A stretch of DNA of 14,995 nt from UBA6019 sp035535055. GTDB lineage: Bacteria > Chloroflexota > Dormibacteria > Dormibacterales > Dormibacteraceae. Within the stretch, counting starts at the first letter, position 1. Each line of letters opens with the position of its first letter. Positions 1 through 7,500 of this stretch are shown in pieces. The position numbers and the translations under genes were made by a program. The notes below the pieces were generated by a model that saw nothing but the letters and a program-made list of their open reading frames with translations, was not told the origin of the DNA and made no database searches. The stretch spans positions 1-14,995 of the forward strand of contig DATLQT010000055.1 in NCBI GenBank assembly GCA_035535055.1, given 5' to 3'.

Positions 1-1
1 C

Positions 2-112
2 AAGAACACCGTCCGCGTGCCCGGCAACCCGGCAACCTTCGACAAGCTCGCGCTCCCCAACGACCTCCAGAGCCGCGCCCTCCAACTCCTCGGCCTCAAC
101 GCCTCGTTGTAG
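2..112 (+). CDS. C-terminal end of a transposase-like protein (5' partial)
   Basis: An open frame enters from the left edge and stops at TAG 110-112, giving 36 residues that begin KNTVRVPGN and end LLGLNASL. Nearly every third codon position is G or C, so it looks truly coding. The end pattern (an ATFDKL stretch, then a P-x-x-LQ-x-RA-x-x-LLG helix) resembles the C-terminus of DDE transposases of the IS1634/IS4 type as I remember them; this is recognition by eye, not an alignment. The context supports it: the next reading frame downstream is a gene remnant without a 5' end. No catalytic residues lie within the visible part, so the family assignment is weak and another protein is possible. Confidence 0.4.
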   Translation, partial: KNTVRVPGNPATFDKLALPNDLQSRALQLLGLNASL

Positions 113-132
113 CCAGAACCTGCATCGCCATT

Positions 133-152
133 CCGAGTTCAACCGAACTCGG
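133..152. repeat. Perfect inverted repeat (8-bp stem, 4-base loop)
   Basis: CCGAGTTC (133-140) and GAACTCGG (145-152) are exact reverse complements separated by AACC. It lies 20 bases after the stop of the transposase-like ORF and is followed by a second small hairpin, CCGG-TCT-CCGG (153-163). It could be a factor-independent terminator lacking a T-run, or part of the right end of an insertion sequence. The left end needed to decide is outside the window. Confidence 0.5.
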
Positions 153-176
153 CCGGTCTCCGGAACTTCGGTCTAA

Positions 177-542
177 CTCTGGCACGACGCCTCGGGCTGG
201 CACCTGCGCACGACCGACGCGACCCCCGGGCCGCACCTTTACACGGGCAGCATCGCCGCGTCGGCCGGCGCCCGCTTCACGGGCTACTCCCCGGTCAGCC
301 TCGAGCGCGACGACCACGTCTGGCTCACCGGGGACAACGTCCTCCACTACTCGCTGACTACCTACCGCGGCGCGGACGGTTTCAACTTCCGGGCCAGCGC
401 CTGCGGCCAGGATCGCGAGCACGAGACGCTCGGTTTCTCGATGGACTACAACGGCCACGAGGACGACCCCTCGCGGATCGTCCTCGGCGACTCGAAGCGA
501 CACCCGGACTCGGCGACCTTCACCGTCAGCAGGGCCGTCTAG
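177..542 (+). pseudogene. 5'-truncated remnant of a conserved-type protein gene
   Basis: The frame opens just after a TAA at 174-176 and reads 121 codons to TAG 540-542, with almost all third positions G or C, typical of a real gene in this genome. It has no ATG, GTG or TTG near its 5' end; the first in-frame ATG is about two thirds of the way in. The protein begins LWHDASGWHLRTTD and ends DSATFTVSRAV. It has alternating polar and aromatic stretches that suggest a beta-rich domain, with one cysteine. Similar tails (an I-x-LG-x-x-x-x-HP-x-S-x-x-FT pattern) occur, to my recollection, in actinobacterial secreted or surface hypothetical proteins; I do not assign a function. Its sudden start beside a transposase-like ORF suggests the upstream half was displaced or deleted by an insertion. 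The intact frame implies a fairly recent event. Confidence 0.55.
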
Positions 543-544
543 CT

Positions 545-1738
545 CTAGCCCAGCAGTTTCAGCTCCCGCTGTGGATGGGAGAGGTAGGTGGCGCCCTCCG
601 GGGTGACCACCACCTCTTCCTCCAGCCCGACCATCCCGCCGCCCTCGGGCACCTCGAGGTCCATCTCGACGGCGAACACGTTGCCCGGCTTGATCGTGAA
701 GCGAGGGGCGTCGCCGTAGCGCTCCCACTGCGGGCCGAGGAGGCCACCGCCGTCGTGGGCTACCTGGCCGCAGCCGTGGCCGAAGGCGAAGCCCGGCTCG
801 GGGTAGTCCCACTCCTCGACCGTCGAGCGGGACGCCGCGTCCACCTCGTGGCCCCTGACGCCGGGCCTGATGGCCGCCACGCCGGCGTCGAGCGCCGCGC
901 GCGTGGCCTCGAAGGTGCGCCGCACGTCGGGCGGCGCCTGCGCCTCGCCCGGCCGGCGCCAGTACCAGGTCCTCTGCAGGTCCGAGGCGTACCCGTCCAC
1001 GATCAGGCCGATATCGACGTGGATGACGTCGCCCGGCCGCAGCTCGCGGTCGGTCGGTCCGGCGTGGCCCATAAAGGCGGGCGGTCCGAAGTTGACCATC
1101 GGGCAGTACTCCTCATCCCAGGAGAAGCGATGGCCGTCCTCTCGCACCCAACGGTGGACCTCGCGCTGGAGCTGGACCTCGGTGAGGCCCGGCTTCAGCT
1201 CGCTCTCGATGCGCGCCAGCAGCTCCTCGGTCCTGGCGACGGCGTTGCGGATCGCCTCCACCTCTTCCGGAAGCTTGATGCCGCGAACGTCGCCGGCCAG
1301 CTCCCCGGCGGAGACGATCCGCTCCTCCCAAGGGGTGCCCGCCAGCAGCGCCAGCAGGACCTGGTACATGCCGTGGGTGATCCCGTCGGCCGTGTCGTCG
1401 CTGGCCGACCAGGTGACCCCGAGCGTTCGCGGATCCCAGCGCCGGAGGACGGCCAGGAGGTCCTCGCCGGGTCCGTTCCGGAAGGCGCGGACCTCCGCCC
1501 AGACGACCATCGCCTCAAAGGTGCCTGCATCGCCGCTGCCGACGATCGCCGCGCTCGACCCATCGCGGTTGAGGAGGAACGCCGACGGCCAGGTGACGCT
1601 GCCGCCGACCAGGTAACCGAGCGGGTCGGGCCGCATGCCGGTCTCGCGGCCGAACTGGATCAACCAGGTGTCGATGCCGTGCTCGGACATCAGCTCGGCC
1701 GCCTGGCGGTGCTTGGCGCGGATCAGCTCGAGGTTCAC
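545..1738 (-). CDS. M24 family metallopeptidase, Xaa-Pro aminopeptidase/dipeptidase type
   Basis: A 397-residue cytosolic protein with the two-domain creatinase/prolidase layout: an N-terminal domain (about 1-155) and a C-terminal pita-bread domain (about 160-390). The five expected metal ligands are visible: D242 (HVDIG), D253 (ASDLQ), H321 (GHGCG), E358 (AVEMD) and E373 (LEEEVVVT). The family removes or splits residues next to proline using two metal ions, usually Mn or Co. The start is GTG at 1736-1738, in the overlap GTGA with the stop of the acetyltransferase gene. A longer reading to 1864 would run through that gene in another frame and has no family match. It is last in a minus-strand unit with the exporter and the acetyltransferase, and its stop lies 2 bases from the stop of the convergent remnant. 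Exact substrate (dipeptide, longer peptide or a creatinase-like compound) cannot be told. Confidence 0.9.
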   Translation of the reverse strand: MNLELIRAKHRQAAELMSEHGIDTWLIQFGRETGMRPDPLGYLVGGSVTWPSAFLLNRDGSSAAIVGSGDAGTFEAMVVWAEVRAFRNGPGEDLLAVLRRWDPRTLGVTWSASDDTADGITHGMYQVLLALLAGTPWEERIVSAGELAGDVRGIKLPEEVEAIRNAVARTEELLARIESELKPGLTEVQLQREVHRWVREDGHRFSWDEEYCPMVNFGPPAFMGHAGPTDRELRPGDVIHVDIGLIVDGYASDLQRTWYWRRPGEAQAPPDVRRTFEATRAALDAGVAAIRPGVRGHEVDAASRSTVEEWDYPEPGFAFGHGCGQVAHDGGGLLGPQWERYGDAPRFTIKPGNVFAVEMDLEVPEGGGMVGLEEEVVVTPEGATYLSHPQRELKLLG

Positions 1739-2217
1739 GGCCTGCCCGCCAGTTGGTTGAGCTCGTCGCCGGCCAGCCGGTAGACCGTCCAGTCGTCGTT
1801 GGGGCGGGCGCCCAGCCTGCGATAGAAGCCGATCGCCGGCTGGTTCCAGTCGAGGACGGCCCACTCGAGCCGCCCGCAGCCGCGCTCGACCGCGATCTCG
1901 GCCAGGCGCTGGAGCAGCGCGCGGCCGTAGCCCTTGCCCCGCTCCTCGGGCCGGACGAAGAGGTCCTCGAGGTAGATGCCGGGCCGGCCGAGGAAGGTCG
2001 AGAAGTTGTGGAAGAAGAGCGCGAAGCCGGCCGCCCGGCCGTCCTCCTCGCCGATCAGCACCTCGGCGTAGCGCCTTTCTCCGAAGAGCCCGCGCCGAAG
2101 CGCCGCCGCGTCCATGACCACCTCGTGGGCGAGACGCTCGTAGTCGGCCAGGGCGCGGATCAGCTCCTCGATGAGTTCGAGGTCGGCCTCGGTTGCCTCA
2201 CGAATAGCGAAACTCAA
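1735..2217 (-). CDS. GNAT acetyltransferase, spermidine/thialysine N-acetyltransferase-like
   Basis: A 160-residue single-domain GNAT enzyme that transfers acetyl from acetyl-CoA to an amine. Seen: the N-terminal beta strand IREATEADL, the segment FFHNFSTFLGRPGIYLEDLFV (around 68-88) that strongly resembles SSAT/SAT2-type enzymes, the acetyl-CoA loop RGKGYG at 93-98, and the late DWNQPAIGFYRRLGA block (123-137) with Y132 in the usual catalytic-acid position. The start is TTG at 2215-2217. This gives a TTGA overlap with the TGA of the exporter gene, and its own TGA overlaps the GTG of the peptidase gene, so all three are probably translationally coupled. The similarity suggests polyamines, thialysine or related diamines as substrates, but this is inference; GNAT specificity is poorly predicted by sequence. 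Confidence 0.88.
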   Translation of the reverse strand: MSFAIREATEADLELIEELIRALADYERLAHEVVMDAAALRRGLFGERRYAEVLIGEEDGRAAGFALFFHNFSTFLGRPGIYLEDLFVRPEERGKGYGRALLQRLAEIAVERGCGRLEWAVLDWNQPAIGFYRRLGARPNDDWTVYRLAGDELNQLAGRP

Positions 2218-4487
2218 GCGGCTTCACCCGTCTCCGGCCGGCTGGGAGGCGCTGCGCCCTCGCCGAGGCCGAGAGCGTCATGGAGCCGCCGTAGCGGGCC
2301 CGGCGCCCACCAATTGACGTCCTGGAGCAGCCGCATCACGGCCGGGACGATCAGCATCCGCATGACCGTCGCGTCGATGACGACCGCCACCGCCAGCCCG
2401 ATGCCGATGGCCTTGATCAGCAGCACCTGGGCGAGGCCGAAGGAGAGGAAGACGACCACCATGATCCCGGCGGCGCCGGTGATGATCCGGCCGCTTCGGG
2501 CCAGCCCCTCGGTCACCGCCACCAGGTTGTCGCCGGTCCGCTTGTAGACCTCCTGGATCCGGGTCAGCAGCATCACCTCGTAGTCCATCGAGAGCCCGAA
2601 GACGATGCAGAACATCAGCACCGGCAGGGTGGGGTCGATCGACTGGGGGGTGAAGTTGAGCAGCGATGCCAGGTGGCCCTCCTGGAAGATGAAGACGATC
2701 AGGCCGAAGGAGGCCGAGAGGGAGAGCAGGTTGGTGAGCACAGCTTTCAGGGGCAGCAGAACCGACCCGACCAGCAGGAAGAGGACCACGTAGGTGACCA
2801 GGATCACGAAGATCACCGCGCCCGGCGCGTCGGCGAGGATCAGGTGGATGAAGTCCTGGTTGAAGGCGGTGTTCCCGGTCACCAGCAACGTTGCTCCCGC
2901 AGGATGGGCGCCGGTCCGGATCCGGTTCAGCAGTGAGACCGCGGCGTCACTCTGGGCCGGCTTGTCGGTGCGGATCGAGAAGACCGCGATGTCCTTCCCG
3001 TAGGTCTGGCTCAGCTGCTGCTGGACGGCGGCCGGCAGCGGGCTGGGGGTGGTCGTAAGCAGGTCCTGGTACTGCTGCCTGCCCAAGCTCGGGTTGAAGG
3101 TGACGACGCTGTCGACGCCGATGACGTCGGGGAGCGCCTTCAGCTGCTGCGCGTAGTCGTATAGCTCGCCGATCCGCTGCGAGGTGAGGACCGGCCCGCT
3201 CGGGTAGTGGACGACCGCGATGATCGTGTTCTGGTCCTGGCCCGGGAAGTCCGCCGCCAGCCGGTCGACGCCGACCACGGATTGGGCCTGGGGCGGCAGC
3301 ATGTGCTCGTCGCCGTTGGCGATCCGGATACTCAGGACCGGCCAGGCGGTGAGGCCCACGAAGACCAGCGAGGCCAGCAGCACCGGGACCGGGCGCCGCA
3401 TCACCCAGCCCGCCGCGGTCTGCCAGAAGGTGGACGCGGAGCGGGTCCCGAAGAAGGGGATCCGCAAGCGCAGCACCGAGTGACCGGAGAGGGACAGCAG
3501 GGCCGGCAGCAGCGTCAACGCGAAGACGACCGCCAGCGCGACCACGATCGAGCCGGCGACGCCCATGGAGACCAGGAAGGTGCCGGGGAAGAAGAGCATC
3601 CCGGCCAGGCCGATGGCGACGGTCAGACCCGAGAACGTGACCGCGCGACCGGCCGTCGCCATCGAGCGTTCGACGGCGTGCTCCACGTCCGCCCCGCCCT
3701 GGAGCTCCTCTTTGAATCGGTTGACGATCAGCAGCGAGTAGTCAATGGCGACGCCGAGGCCGATCAGGGTGACGATGTTGAGCGCGTAGGTGGAGACGTC
3801 GGTGAACCGCGCCAGGAGCAGGGTGGCGGCGACCCCAGCGACGACCGCGGCGCCGCCCACGCCGATCGGCAGTAGAGCCGCGATGAGCGTGGCGAAGACG
3901 ACCAGGAGAAGGATCAGCGAGGTCGGGATCGAAGAGAGCTCGGCGCGGTTCAGGTCGCGGGCGAGGTAGGTGTCGAAGTCGGCGCTGATGGCCACGTTGC
4001 CGGTGACGAAGGTCTGCAGCTGATCGGAGTGGATCGTCGACCGCAGGGCCGGGAAGTAGCCGCGCGCGGTCTGGAATGCGTCCTTGAGGGTGATGACGGC
4101 GAGCGCCTCTTTCCCGTCCCGTGACTCCAGCGCCTGGGCGGCTGCGCCGCTGGTCGTGTAGGGGGTGACGATGGTCGCGACGTGCGAGTCGGCCGCGAGC
4201 GGCGCCAGTGTCTTCTCGACCGCCGCCCGGTAGGCGGGATCGCTGACGTGCATCGAGGTGCTTGCGAAGACGATCTCGAAGGTCGCCCCGCCGGCGCCCT
4301 GCACCTTGGGCAGCTCGGCGGTCAGCAGATCGTTGGCCTGGATCGACTCGTAGTGGACGCTGCTGCTGTTATTGAGCTGGCCCTTGAAGCCGAAGCCGAC
4401 CCCCGCGACGACGCCGAGCAGGAGCAGCGAGAGGGCCAGGACCCACCAGCGCCGGTGATAGACGAACCGCCCCCAGCCCGCGAACAC
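2214..4487 (-). CDS. MMPL/RND family membrane transporter
   Basis: A 757-residue inner-membrane exporter with the duplicated RND fold: TM1 at about 14-32, a first extracytoplasmic domain (about 35-185), TM2-6 (about 186-335), TM7 (about 367-387), a second outer domain (about 390-550) and TM8-12 (about 555-720). Both Asp-Tyr pairs of the MmpL proton relay are present: D249-Y250 in GLGVAIDYSLL and D635-Y636 in FGLSMDYEVML. The family exports lipids, siderophores or small hydrophobic molecules using the proton gradient; the cargo here is unknown. I chose GTG at 4485-4487 because the protein then begins VFAGWGRFVYHRRWW, matching the usual MMPL N-terminus, and because an extended -10-like box lies just upstream. 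TTG at 4500-4502 is the alternative. The 90 codons further upstream are antisense to the helicase gene and unlike the family. It heads the unit with the acetyltransferase and peptidase. Confidence 0.9.
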   Translation of the reverse strand: MFAGWGRFVYHRRWWVLALSLLLLGVVAGVGFGFKGQLNNSSSVHYESIQANDLLTAELPKVQGAGGATFEIVFASTSMHVSDPAYRAAVEKTLAPLAADSHVATIVTPYTTSGAAAQALESRDGKEALAVITLKDAFQTARGYFPALRSTIHSDQLQTFVTGNVAISADFDTYLARDLNRAELSSIPTSLILLLVVFATLIAALLPIGVGGAAVVAGVAATLLLARFTDVSTYALNIVTLIGLGVAIDYSLLIVNRFKEELQGGADVEHAVERSMATAGRAVTFSGLTVAIGLAGMLFFPGTFLVSMGVAGSIVVALAVVFALTLLPALLSLSGHSVLRLRIPFFGTRSASTFWQTAAGWVMRRPVPVLLASLVFVGLTAWPVLSIRIANGDEHMLPPQAQSVVGVDRLAADFPGQDQNTIIAVVHYPSGPVLTSQRIGELYDYAQQLKALPDVIGVDSVVTFNPSLGRQQYQDLLTTTPSPLPAAVQQQLSQTYGKDIAVFSIRTDKPAQSDAAVSLLNRIRTGAHPAGATLLVTGNTAFNQDFIHLILADAPGAVIFVILVTYVVLFLLVGSVLLPLKAVLTNLLSLSASFGLIVFIFQEGHLASLLNFTPQSIDPTLPVLMFCIVFGLSMDYEVMLLTRIQEVYKRTGDNLVAVTEGLARSGRIITGAAGIMVVVFLSFGLAQVLLIKAIGIGLAVAVVIDATVMRMLIVPAVMRLLQDVNWWAPGPLRRLHDALGLGEGAAPPSRPETGEAA

Positions 4488-4496
4488 AGCCCGGTC

Positions 4497-4505
4497 ATTC
4501 AAGCA
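4497..4505 (-). promoter_or_regulatory. Candidate extended -10 promoter of the MMPL operon
   Basis: On the minus strand TGC-TTGAAT carries the TGn extension and four of six bases of TATAAT. It ends 9 bases before the chosen GTG (4487), so transcription would begin at or within a base or two of the start codon. I see no convincing -35. The TTG of the alternative start lies inside this hexamer. Confidence 0.3.
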
Positions 4506-4538
4506 GTTGGCGGCGCTGCGAAAGTTTGTTCGCGGGAC

Positions 4539-4544
4539 GATACT
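4539..4544 (+). promoter_or_regulatory. Candidate -10 box of lhr (leaderless)
   Basis: GATACT matches TATAAT at four of six positions and ends 8 bases before the GTG at 4553. A weak -35 candidate, CTGCGA (4516-4521), lies 17 bases upstream. No Shine-Dalgarno sequence precedes the GTG, which fits a leaderless message. With the minus-strand candidate at 4497-4505 it would make the 65-base interval between the two genes a compact divergent promoter. Confidence 0.3.
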
Positions 4545-4552
4545 TAGGCGCC

Positions 4553-7500
4553 GTGGGGTCGCTGGAGCTCTTCTCGCCGCCCACGCGAGCATGGTTCGAG
4601 TCCGCCTTCGCCGCTCCGACCGAGGTGCAGGAACGAGGTTGGCGGGAGGTCGCGGCCGGCCGTCACACCCTGATGACGGCGCCGACCGGCAGCGGCAAGA
4701 CGCTGGCCGCCTTCTTTTGGTGCATCGACCGGCTGGCGGCCGAACCGCAGCCGGAGGTGGACCGGCGCGCACGGGTGCTCTACGTCTCGCCGCTCAAGGC
4801 GCTGACGGTTGACGTCGAGCGCAACCTGCGGGCACCGCTCGGCGGCATCGCCCTCGCCGCCGAGCGCCTCGGGGTGCCGGTTCCCGACCTGGCCGTCGGC
4901 GTTCGCACCGGCGACACGACCGCCGAGGAGCGGCGGCACCTCAGCCGGCGCCCGCCCGACATCCTCATCACCACCCCCGAGTCGCTCTTCCTGCTCCTCA
5001 CCAGCCAGGCCCGCCAGATGCTGCGGAGCGTCCGCTGGGTGATCGTCGACGAGATCCACTCGCTGGCTCCCAACAAGCGGGGCGCCCATCTTGCGATAAG
5101 CCTCGAACGGCTGGCGGCGCTGACGGCGGTCGACCCCCAGCGGATCGGCCTTTCGGCAACCCAGCGGCCGCTGGAGGAGGTCGGGCGTTTTCTCGGCGGG
5201 TGCCGCGAGGTGGCGATCGTGGACGCCGGGCGGCGCAAGACGCTTTCGATCAGCGTCGAGGTTCCGGTCGACGACATGGCCAACCTCGGCGAGCGCGAGG
5301 AGTTCCCGAGCGGGCCGGCGGGGGCGCTCCCCGGCGCCCAGGACGGGAGCCGCGCGAGCATCTGGCCGGCGATCTATCCGCGGCTGCTGGAGCTGATCCA
5401 GCAGCACCACTCGACGATCGTCTTCGTCAACAGCCGCCGCCTGGCCGAGCGGCTCGCGGCCCGCCTCAACGAGCTGGCCGGGGAGGACCTGGTCAAGGCG
5501 CACCACGGGTCGATCGCCAAAGAGCACCGGCGCCAGATCGAGGACGACCTAAAGGAGGGCCGGCTGCGCGGCCTGGTCGCGACCTCGAGCCTCGAGCTGG
5601 GCATCGACATGGGCGCGGTGGACCTGGTGCTGCAGGTCGAGGCCCCGAGCAGCGTCGCCTCCGGCATCCAGCGGATCGGCCGCAGCGGCCACTCGGTGGG
5701 GGAGGTCTCCAAGGGCGTCATCCTTCCCAAGTACCGGGGCGACCTGCTGGAGACCGCGGTCGTCGTCGAGCGGATGCTGGCCGGCGAGATCGAGAGCACG
5801 GTCATCCCCAACAACCCGCTCGACGTCCTCGCCCAGCAGGTGGTAGCGATGTGCGCGATTGAGGACTGGGACGTCGAGGAGCTCGGCCGGCTCGTCCGCC
5901 GCGCGCACCCCTTCCGTGACCTCGGTCCGCGGGCGATGGAATCGACCCTCGACATGCTGAGCGGCCGCTACCCCAGCGATGAGTTCGCGGAGCTGCGCCC
6001 GAGGATCGTCTGGGACCGCGTCGCCGGCCAGCTCCGCGGCCGGGCGGGCGCTCAGCGCCTTGCGGTAACCAGTGGGGGCACCATCCCCGATCGCGGTCTC
6101 TACACGGTGAACCTGGTCGAGGACGGCCGGCGCGTGGGAGAGCTCGACGAGGAGATGGTCTACGAGACCCGCCCGGGCGAGAACTTCGTCCTCGGCGCCA
6201 GCACCTGGCGGGTGCTGGAGGTGACGCCATCCCAGGTCCTGGTGGCGCCTGCTCCGGGGGAGATCGGCAAGCTCGCCTTCTGGAAGGGCGATTCCGAGAG
6301 CCGCCCAGTGGAGCTCGGCCGTGCCCTGGGGGTCGAGATCCGGGAGCTGCGGGCGGCGGGACCCGCCAAGGCGGCGCAGAGGCTCCGCGAGAAGGCCGGC
6401 TTCGACGAGCGCGCGACCCACAACCTGCTCCAGTACCTGGAGGACCAGGCGCAGTCGTCGGCGCTGCCGGACGACCGGACGATCGTGGTCGAGCGCTTCC
6501 GCGATGAGCTCGGCGACTGGCGCGTGTGCGTCTTGACCACCCTCGGAGGAAAGGTGCACGCGCCCTGGGCGCTGGCCGCCGCGGCGCGGCTTCGAGAGCG
6601 GACCGGGATGGACGTCCAATCGATCCACACCGACGACGGTCTCGCGCTCCGCTTCCCCGACGCCGACCAGCCGCCCGACCTCGAGGACGTGTTGCTCGAC
6701 CCCGAGGAGGTGACCGAGCTGGTCACCGCCCAGCTCCACGGCTCGGCGCTTTTCGCGGCCCGCTTCCGGGAGAACGCGGCTCGGGCCCTGCTGCTGCCGC
6801 GCCGCCGGCCGGGGCAGCGGACGCCTCTCTGGATGCAGCGGCAGAAGAGCGCCGACCTGCTCCAGGTCGCCGCCGGCCATCCCGACTTCCCGATCCTGAT
6901 CGAGACCTATCGCGAGTGCCTGCGGGACGTCTTCGACCTGGCCGCGCTCTCCGAGCTGATGCGGGGCGTCCGGTCGCGGGAGGTCCGTGCCGTCGTGGTC
7001 GACACCGACCGCGCCTCGCCGTTCGCGTCCAGCCTGCTCTTCGATTACATCGGCCAGTACCTGTACGAGGGCGACGCCCCTCTGGCGGAGCGTCGCGCGC
7101 AGGCCCTGACCCTCGACCGGGAGCTGCTCGCCGAGCTGCTCGGCACCGAGGAGCTGCGCGAGCTCTTGGACCCGGCCGCCATCGCTGCGCTTGAGCTTGA
7201 GCTGCAGGGCGTGACCGAGAACGGCCGCCGCCCCCGGGACTCCGACGAGGCCGCCGACCTCCTGCGGCGGCTGGGCGACCTGTCCGAGGCCGAGGCGGCT
7301 GCGCGGGGCGTTCCCGCCAGCTGGCTGGGCGAGCTCGCCCAGGAGCGCCGGGCGGTGCCCGTCCGCGTCGCCGGTGAGCCGCGCTGGATCGCGGTCGAGG
7401 ACGCCGCCCGCTATCGGGATGCGCTCGCCGTTTCACTGCCGGCGGGATTGCCGGAGGCCTTCCTCGGACCCGGGCCGGAGCCTCTCCTCGGACTTCTGGC

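Noticed and set aside
575..1783. Long plus-strand ORF (402 codons) opposite the M24 peptidase
   Set aside because: It is antisense to a protein with all five metal ligands; low-complexity Arg/Ala/Gly/Asp-rich translation typical of GC-rich shadow frames.
1739..1864. N-terminal extension of the M24 peptidase
   Set aside because: It overlaps the acetyltransferase gene in another frame, and the GTGA overlap gives a natural start.
4488..4772. N-terminal extension of the MMPL protein
   Set aside because: Up to 95 extra Arg/Pro-rich residues antisense to the start of lhr; the family begins at the WGRFVY segment.
5549..6880. Long minus-strand ORF (443 codons) inside lhr
   Set aside because: Antisense to the helicase core; composition-driven open frame with no recognisable domain.
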